NCBI RefSeq assembly: GCF_001676385.1
Contig: NZ_LYVJ01000004.1
Coordinates: 62,001 to 126,000, forward strand
DNA from: Stenotrophomonas maltophilia
GTDB taxonomy: Bacteria > Pseudomonadota > Gammaproteobacteria > Xanthomonadales > Xanthomonadaceae
Direction of reading: 5' to 3'
Length of the DNA: 64,000 bases
The position numbers and the translations under genes are program-made. This document shows, piece after piece, positions 59,035-64,000 of this stretch; the first letter of the stretch is position 1, and each line of letters begins with the position of its first letter. The notes beneath the pieces were generated by a model. That model saw only the letters and a list, made by a program, of their open reading frames with translations, made no database searches and was not told where the DNA came from.

Positions 59035-61010
59035 GCAGGATCAGATGGCTGGGTGGCGCGGGACTGCTGGCCGCCCTGGCGTGCTTCGGCACGCCCGCAG
59101 CCGCGCAGGCTCCGGTGCGGTTGCTGCATCCGCTGTTCCAGGATCACGCGGTCCTGCAGCGTGATCAGCCGCTGCTGCTCTGGGGCCGGGGAACGCCGGG
59201 AGAGATCGTAGCGGTGGCCTTTGCGTCGCAGGCAACCACCGTGCGCGTGGATGCCGAAGGCAACTGGCGGGCATCGCTGCCACCCACCGCGGCAGGCGGG
59301 CCGTATACGCTGGACGTCCGGGCCGGCAACGCCCGCCAGGTCGTGCGTGATGTCCTGGTGGGGGACGTGTGGCTGTGCTCGGGGCAGTCGAACATGGAAC
59401 TGCCTGTATGGCGCACGCTCAACGCCAGCAGCGAGATCGCGTCGGCCACGCTGCCGCAGATCCGCTTGTTCAACGTGCCGCAGGCGGCGAACGTTACGGC
59501 GCAGCCGGTATTCCAGAGCGACGTCACCTGGACGCCGGCGTCGCCCGACACCGTGCGTGGCTTCTCCGCCGCCTGTTTCTACTTTGCGCGCGAGTTGCAG
59601 CGCACGGTGGCCGTGCCGATGGGGCTGGTGCAGGCTGCGTGGGGCGGCTCGCGGATCGAGGCGTGGACCAGTGCCGCAGCGCTGCGCACGCAGGCGGGCA
59701 TGGCCGAGCCGTTGGCCGTACTTGCGCAGTACGCCACCGACCCTGCGGCGGCTCGCGCCCGTTGGGGCCGCTACTGGCAGCACTGGTGGACCACGCGCAG
59801 TGGGGCGGTACCGGGCGATGCGCCGTGGCTTCCCCGTGACGGCGATAGCGGGTGGCACGCTGCCCCGGCGAGGCTGGGCGCATGGGAGCGGTGGGGCGTG
59901 CCGGAGCTCGCCGACTACAACGGCATGGTCTGGTACCGCACGCAGGTCACGCTGACCGACGCACAGGCAGCGCAGGGCGCGACGCTTGCGCTTGGGGCCG
60001 CCGACGAGATGGACATGACCTGGGTGAACGGGGTGGCGGTGGGCAGCCAGTACGGTGCTGGCGAAAGGCGCTATCGGTTGCCGGAAGGCCTGTTGAGAGC
60101 CGGGTCCAACTCGGTCGTGGTGAATGTGCTGGACACTTACGGCGAGGGTGGGCTGGCGGGCCCCCCGAATGCACACGCGCTGCACTTCGACGACGGCCGC
60201 CGCGTGGCCCTGGATCCGGCGTGGCAGTACCGGGTGGCCCCGGGCGGGCAGGCGCCGCCGTTCGCGCCCTGGCACGCGGCTACCGGGCTTTCGACGCTGT
60301 ACAACGGCATGATTGCGCCGCTCGGCAGCCTCGGCCTGCGCGGCATGCTGTGGTACCAGGGGGAATCGAATACAGCCGACGGAGCCGCTTACGCGGAACG
60401 GCTGCGGGCGCTGCGCGACGACTGGCGGCGCCAGTTCGGCGTGCGGTTGCCGCTGCTGGTGGTCCAGCTGGCCGGCTATGGCCAACCGCCGCTGGCCCCG
60501 GCGGACAGTGGCTGGGCGCAGGTACGCGAGGCGCAGCGGCGCGTAGCAGCGGAAGACCCGCACAGCGGCCTTGCCGTAGCCATTGATATTGGTGACGCCT
60601 ACGACATCCATCCGCCGAACAAGCAGGAGCTGGGACGCCGCCTGGCCCGTGTGGTGCGCCACCTCGTATACGGCGAACCGGCGGTGGCGCCTTCCGGGCC
60701 GAGGGCGGTAAGCGCATGGCGCGCGCACGACGGCGTGGCAATCAGCTTTGCGGACGTCAGCGGCAGCCTGGCGGCGATCGGTGCGACGCGTCCCGTGGGT
60801 TTCGAACTCTGCGACGCCGATGCCCGCCACTGCGACTATGCCGACGCCGTTCTGGACGAGACGCGCGTCGTGCTGCGCAGTCCCCCGGCGGGACCTGCGG
60901 CACGCGTCCGCTACTGCTGGGCCGATGGTCCGGTGTGCACGCTGCGCGACAGCAGCGGCGCGCCGGCGGGCCCGTTCGAACTTCCCGTTTCCGATGCCGA
61001 GGCCCGATGA
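59031..61010 (+). CDS. SASA-type carbohydrate O-acetylesterase, probable acetylxylan esterase
   Basis: A 659-residue secreted protein (signal peptide 1-26, ending PAAAQA). The sialate-acetylesterase-like SGNH motifs are present: Ser120 in LCSGQSNMELP, LRGMLWYQGESN, and Asp-His in DAYDIHPPNKQELG. A jelly-roll insertion domain (about 285-400, DYNGMVWYRTQV, ADEMDMTWVNG) is as in family members active on xylan or glucuronoxylan. In this operon, removal of acetyl groups from xylo-oligosaccharides is likely. Start overlaps the GH67 stop by ATGA, and its end overlaps the GH43 start the same way. Confidence 0.88.
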   Translation: MSRIRWLGGAGLLAALACFGTPAAAQAPVRLLHPLFQDHAVLQRDQPLLLWGRGTPGEIVAVAFASQATTVRVDAEGNWRASLPPTAAGGPYTLDVRAGNARQVVRDVLVGDVWLCSGQSNMELPVWRTLNASSEIASATLPQIRLFNVPQAANVTAQPVFQSDVTWTPASPDTVRGFSAACFYFARELQRTVAVPMGLVQAAWGGSRIEAWTSAAALRTQAGMAEPLAVLAQYATDPAAARARWGRYWQHWWTTRSGAVPGDAPWLPRDGDSGWHAAPARLGAWERWGVPELADYNGMVWYRTQVTLTDAQAAQGATLALGAADEMDMTWVNGVAVGSQYGAGERRYRLPEGLLRAGSNSVVVNVLDTYGEGGLAGPPNAHALHFDDGRRVALDPAWQYRVAPGGQAPPFAPWHAATGLSTLYNGMIAPLGSLGLRGMLWYQGESNTADGAAYAERLRALRDDWRRQFGVRLPLLVVQLAGYGQPPLAPADSGWAQVREAQRRVAAEDPHSGLAVAIDIGDAYDIHPPNKQELGRRLARVVRHLVYGEPAVAPSGPRAVSAWRAHDGVAISFADVSGSLAAIGATRPVGFELCDADARHCDYADAVLDETRVVLRSPPAGPAARVRYCWADGPVCTLRDSSGAPAGPFELPVSDAEAR

Positions 61011-62761
61011 TGATCCTGCTTCCTCTGCAGTCTCCGCCCGCTGCACGCTGGACCGGGTTGCTGCCCGTGGTGTGCCGGCGGCTGGCGCCAATGCTCCTGC
61101 TGCTGGCAGCAGCCACGCAGGCGCAGGCGACCGGCGCCGCGCCGCCGGTGTACTTCGACTGGTTCGAATACAGCGGTCACGATGCCGCCTTCGAAGCTCC
61201 GCTGCCGGCCGGCCACTACCGCAACCCGATTCTGGCCGGATTCCACGCGGACCCGAGCATCGTGCGTGCGAACGGCAAGTTCTATCTGGTCAATTCCAGC
61301 TTCACCTACTTCCCGGGTATTCCGGTCTTCGAGAGCGCCGACCTGGTGCACTGGAAGCAGATCGGGAACGTGATCGATCGCCCGACGCAGCTGGACTTCG
61401 ATGGCCTCAGTGTGTCACGCGGCATCTTCGCACCCACCATCGAATACCATGCCGGCACGTTCTATGTGGTCACTACGGCGACCGACAGTGGCGGCAACTT
61501 CATCGCCACTGCGCGTGACCCGGCGGGCCCATGGTCCGATCCGCACTGGTTGCCGGGCATCGACGGCATCGATCCGTCGCTGTTCTTCGACGACGACGGC
61601 AAGGTCTACCTGGTCAACAATGACGCGCCGCCCGGCCCAGCGCGCTACGACGGCCATCGTGCGATCTGGATGCAGCAGATCGATCTGGCCGCGTTCAAGC
61701 CGGTGGGGCCGCGCCGGGTACTGATCGACGGCGGCGTGGAACCGTCGAAGAACCCGATCTGGATCGAAGGGCCGCACATCTACAGGCGTGATGGCTGGTA
61801 CTACCTGTCCGACGCCGAAGGCGGCACCGGGCCGCAGCATTCCCAGGTGGTGCTGCGCAGCCGCGATGTCTGGGGGCCCTACATTCCGTATGCCGGAAAT
61901 CCGATCCTGACCCAGCGCGAGCTGCCTGATGACCGGCCGCTGCCGATCACCAACGCCGGGCATGCCGACCTGATCGAAGGCCCGGATGGCTCGTGGTGGG
62001 CCGTATTCCTGGCGAGCCGCAATTACCAGAAGCGCCACTACAACACCGGCCGGGAAACCTATCTGCTGCCGGTGCAGTGGCGCGACGGCTGGCCGCAGAT
62101 CCTGCCTGCCGACCAGCCCATTCCCTACATCGCCAAGGCGCCTGGCTGGATGCAGGGCGAGGCCTCGCAGGCACCGTCGACCGGCAACTTCACCGAGCGC
62201 GACACCTTTGACGGCCCAACGCTCGCTCCAGGCTGGCTGCGCGTGCGCGTGCCCCGGCAGACGTGGGCAGACCTGGCCTCGCGGCCCGGCCTGCTGGCCA
62301 TCCATCCGTTGGCAGAGGACCTGGATACGCTGCGCAATCCCGCCTTCCTGGGCCGCCGACAGCAACACCTGCGCTTCGAGGCCAGTACCGGGATGACCCG
62401 CCCTGGCGCAGGCGTCGCGGCTGGACTGGCGGCCTTCCAGAGCGAAGCGTACTGGTACTTCCTCGGCGTCCGCAGCCTGGGCGGGGACCGCGTGGCCGTC
62501 TTCCTCGAAGCGCGCGATGGAGGGGGCATCACGCGCACGCTGGCGGTGCAGGAAGTGGACTCGCTGCCGGAGCTGCGCCTGAAGATCGCCGCCGACGAAG
62601 GCAGCTATGCGTTCTCGTTCGACAGCGGCGACGGCCGTGGGTGGCAGGCACTGGCACGCAACGTGGACGGCACCGTTCTCAGTACGGATCGTGCAGGCGG
62701 CTTCGTGGGCGCCCTGCTGGGACCATTCGCGCGCGACGAGCGCGCCGGGAGGAGCAAATGA
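61007..62761 (+). CDS. GH43 beta-xylosidase / alpha-L-arabinofuranosidase
   Basis: A 584-residue exported enzyme (signal peptide within 1-42). The five-blade GH43 propeller has the base Asp82 in GFHADPSIV, the pKa-modulating Asp in GIDGIDPSLFFDDDG and the acid Glu in IWIEGPHIYR. A C-terminal beta-sandwich (about 385-575, ERDTFDGPTLAPGWLRVR to the end) as in GH43 subfamilies 11/12 follows. Expected to split xylose or arabinose from short xylan oligomers. ATG 61007 or the adjacent ATG 61010; ATGA overlap with the esterase. Confidence 0.92.
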   Translation: MMILLPLQSPPAARWTGLLPVVCRRLAPMLLLLAAATQAQATGAAPPVYFDWFEYSGHDAAFEAPLPAGHYRNPILAGFHADPSIVRANGKFYLVNSSFTYFPGIPVFESADLVHWKQIGNVIDRPTQLDFDGLSVSRGIFAPTIEYHAGTFYVVTTATDSGGNFIATARDPAGPWSDPHWLPGIDGIDPSLFFDDDGKVYLVNNDAPPGPARYDGHRAIWMQQIDLAAFKPVGPRRVLIDGGVEPSKNPIWIEGPHIYRRDGWYYLSDAEGGTGPQHSQVVLRSRDVWGPYIPYAGNPILTQRELPDDRPLPITNAGHADLIEGPDGSWWAVFLASRNYQKRHYNTGRETYLLPVQWRDGWPQILPADQPIPYIAKAPGWMQGEASQAPSTGNFTERDTFDGPTLAPGWLRVRVPRQTWADLASRPGLLAIHPLAEDLDTLRNPAFLGRRQQHLRFEASTGMTRPGAGVAAGLAAFQSEAYWYFLGVRSLGGDRVAVFLEARDGGGITRTLAVQEVDSLPELRLKIAADEGSYAFSFDSGDGRGWQALARNVDGTVLSTDRAGGFVGALLGPFARDERAGRSK

Positions 62762-64000
62762 TGGCATCGACGTTCTCCGTTACCACCGCGCAGCGCGGCC
62801 CGGCACGTTGCGCGCTGTCCGTGTGCGCGTTGCTCCTGCTGGCCGGCGGCGTGTCGGCGGGCACGCCCAAGGGCTGGCTGGACGGCACCGCCACCTTCGA
62901 GCAGCGCGCCGCGGCGCTGGTCGCACAGATGACCCTGGAGGAGAAGGCCGCGCAGATGCAGAACGCTGCGCCGGCCATCGAGCGCCTCGGAGTACCGGCA
63001 TACGACTGGTGGAATGAAGGCCTGCATGGCGTGGCGCGGGCAGGGCAGGCCACCGTGTTTCCGCAGGCCATCGGGCTGGCGGCGACCTTCGATGTGCCAC
63101 TGATGGGCGAGGTCGCCACGACCATCAGCGACGAAGCGCGTGCCAAGCATCACCAGTTCGTGCGCGACGGCGCGCATGGCCGTTACCAGGGCCTGACGTT
63201 CTGGTCGCCCAACGTCAACATCTTCCGTGACCCGCGCTGGGGCCGGGGCCAGGAAACCTATGGCGAGGATCCGTTCCTCACCGCGCGCATGGGCGTTGCG
63301 TTCGTGCGTGGCCTGCAGGGCGACGATCCGGTGTACCGCAAGCTTGACGCGACGGCCAAGCACCTGGCGGTGCACAGCGGCCCGGAGGCGGACCGTCACC
63401 ACTTCGACGCACGCCCGAGCAGGCGCGACCTGTATGACACCTACCTGCCGGCATTCGAGGCGCTGGTGAAGGAGGGCGATGTGGATGCCGTCATGGGCGC
63501 CTACAACCGCGTCTACGGCGAATCCGCCAGCGCCAGCCGGTTCCTGCTGCGCGATGTGCTGCGACGCGACTGGGGCTTCAAGGGATACGTGGTTTCGGAC
63601 TGCTGGGCGATCGTCGACATATGGAAACACCACCGGATCGTCGCCAGCCGTGAAGCGGCTGCCGCGCTGGCCGTCAGGAACGGTACCGAGCTCGAGTGCG
63701 GCCAGGAATACGCTACGCTGCCCGCGGCGGTGCGCCAGGGCCTGATCACCGAAGCGGAGATCGACGACGCAGTGACACGCCTGTTCACCGCACGGATGCG
63801 CCTGGGCATGTTCGATCCACCGGAGCGCGTGCGCTGGGCGCGCATTCCAGCGTCGGTCAACCAGGCCCCGGCGCACGACGCGCTGGCCCTGAAGGCCGCA
63901 CAGTCCTCTCTGGTACTGCTGAAGAACGATGGCGTGCTGCCACTGTCGCGCGATCTCAAGCGCATTGCCGTGGTAGGCCCGACGGCCGACGACACCATGG
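62758..64000 (+). CDS. GH3 beta-xylosidase (3' end outside window)
   Basis: The first 414 codons of a GH3 enzyme cut by the window edge. Signal peptide about 1-35. N-terminal GH3 domain with WWNEGLHGVARAG, KHLAVHSGPE (200-209) and nucleophile Asp281 in KGYVVSDCW; the C-terminal domain begins (SLVLLKNDGVLPLSRDLKR). The SDC nucleophile context and WWNEGLHG are typical of xylan 1,4-beta-xylosidases (XynB/Xyl3A type). Ribosome site GGGAGGAG 4 nt before ATG 62758; a second ATG at 62761 is possible. Last visible gene of the GH67 operon. Confidence 0.92.
   Translation, partial: MMASTFSVTTAQRGPARCALSVCALLLLAGGVSAGTPKGWLDGTATFEQRAAALVAQMTLEEKAAQMQNAAPAIERLGVPAYDWWNEGLHGVARAGQATVFPQAIGLAATFDVPLMGEVATTISDEARAKHHQFVRDGAHGRYQGLTFWSPNVNIFRDPRWGRGQETYGEDPFLTARMGVAFVRGLQGDDPVYRKLDATAKHLAVHSGPEADRHHFDARPSRRDLYDTYLPAFEALVKEGDVDAVMGAYNRVYGESASASRFLLRDVLRRDWGFKGYVVSDCWAIVDIWKHHRIVASREAAAALAVRNGTELECGQEYATLPAAVRQGLITEAEIDDAVTRLFTARMRLGMFDPPERVRWARIPASVNQAPAHDALALKAAQSSLVLLKNDGVLPLSRDLKRIAVVGPTADDTM

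Overview
The window reads as chromosomal DNA of a high-GC gammaproteobacterium of the Xanthomonadaceae, most likely Stenotrophomonas or a close relative. The basis is gene content and layout: large TonB-dependent receptors with SapC/cupin/halogenase-like partners, a xylan locus built like the Xanthomonas XylR regulon with xyl-box operators, and GTAG-plus-hairpin repeats resembling the SMAG/REP repeats of Stenotrophomonas maltophilia. No rRNA, tRNA, CRISPR array, IS element or phage gene was found. The species call is inference from content, not from a database match.

Layout. 1-6.7 kb: housekeeping and signalling genes (trehalose-synthase-like GH13 cut by the window edge, exonuclease III, a GAF-PAS-PAS-GGDEF diguanylate cyclase, 3-methyladenine glycosylase, a CDF cation exporter, an Inh-type protease-inhibitor-like protein). 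6.8-9.6 kb: an SPFH/SHOCT protein, a double zinc-ribbon protein and a small membrane protein resembling the PspA-recruiting Ydj proteins of Bacillus. 9.7-16.9 kb: a complete six-gene operon in the order fapA-B-C-D-E-F (functional amyloid), preceded by a sigma-54 type -24/-12 promoter and a divergent sigma-54 activator gene. 16.9-20.4 kb: a two-gene exported-protein operon next to a coupled LysR-AraC regulator pair. 20.3-27 kb: a methyltransferase/MOCOS-like fusion enzyme, a VOC protein, a HAD phosphatase, a secreted DNA/RNA endonuclease, and a DUF6708-type membrane protein followed by a probable gene remnant.

27-39 kb is an alginate-utilisation locus. Two lyases (PL6, PL17), an MFS uronate transporter, an SDR reductase (probable DEH reductase), an SGNH esterase and KDG kinase form one leftward run. 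It is divergent from a TonB receptor and followed by a FadR-type GntR regulator. The divergent promoter holds two inverted TTGGTATG half-sites. 41.7-64 kb is a xylan/xylo-oligosaccharide locus: TonB receptor, SapC, cupin-8/JmjC protein, halogenase-like flavoprotein, xylB, xylA, MFS sugar porter, GH3 lipoprotein, LacI-type XylR (reverse strand), GH67 alpha-glucuronidase, SASA-type esterase, GH43 and a second GH3 that runs off the window. XylR-type boxes lie before the receptor and xylB, with weaker matches before SapC and at the GH67 start.

How the parts work together: in both polysaccharide loci the receptor imports oligomers into the periplasm, secreted enzymes trim and de-esterify them, an MFS protein brings monomers into the cytoplasm, and an isomerase, reductase or kinase feeds central metabolism. 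A dedicated regulator closes each loop. Many adjacent genes overlap by ATGA, so translational coupling is common here.
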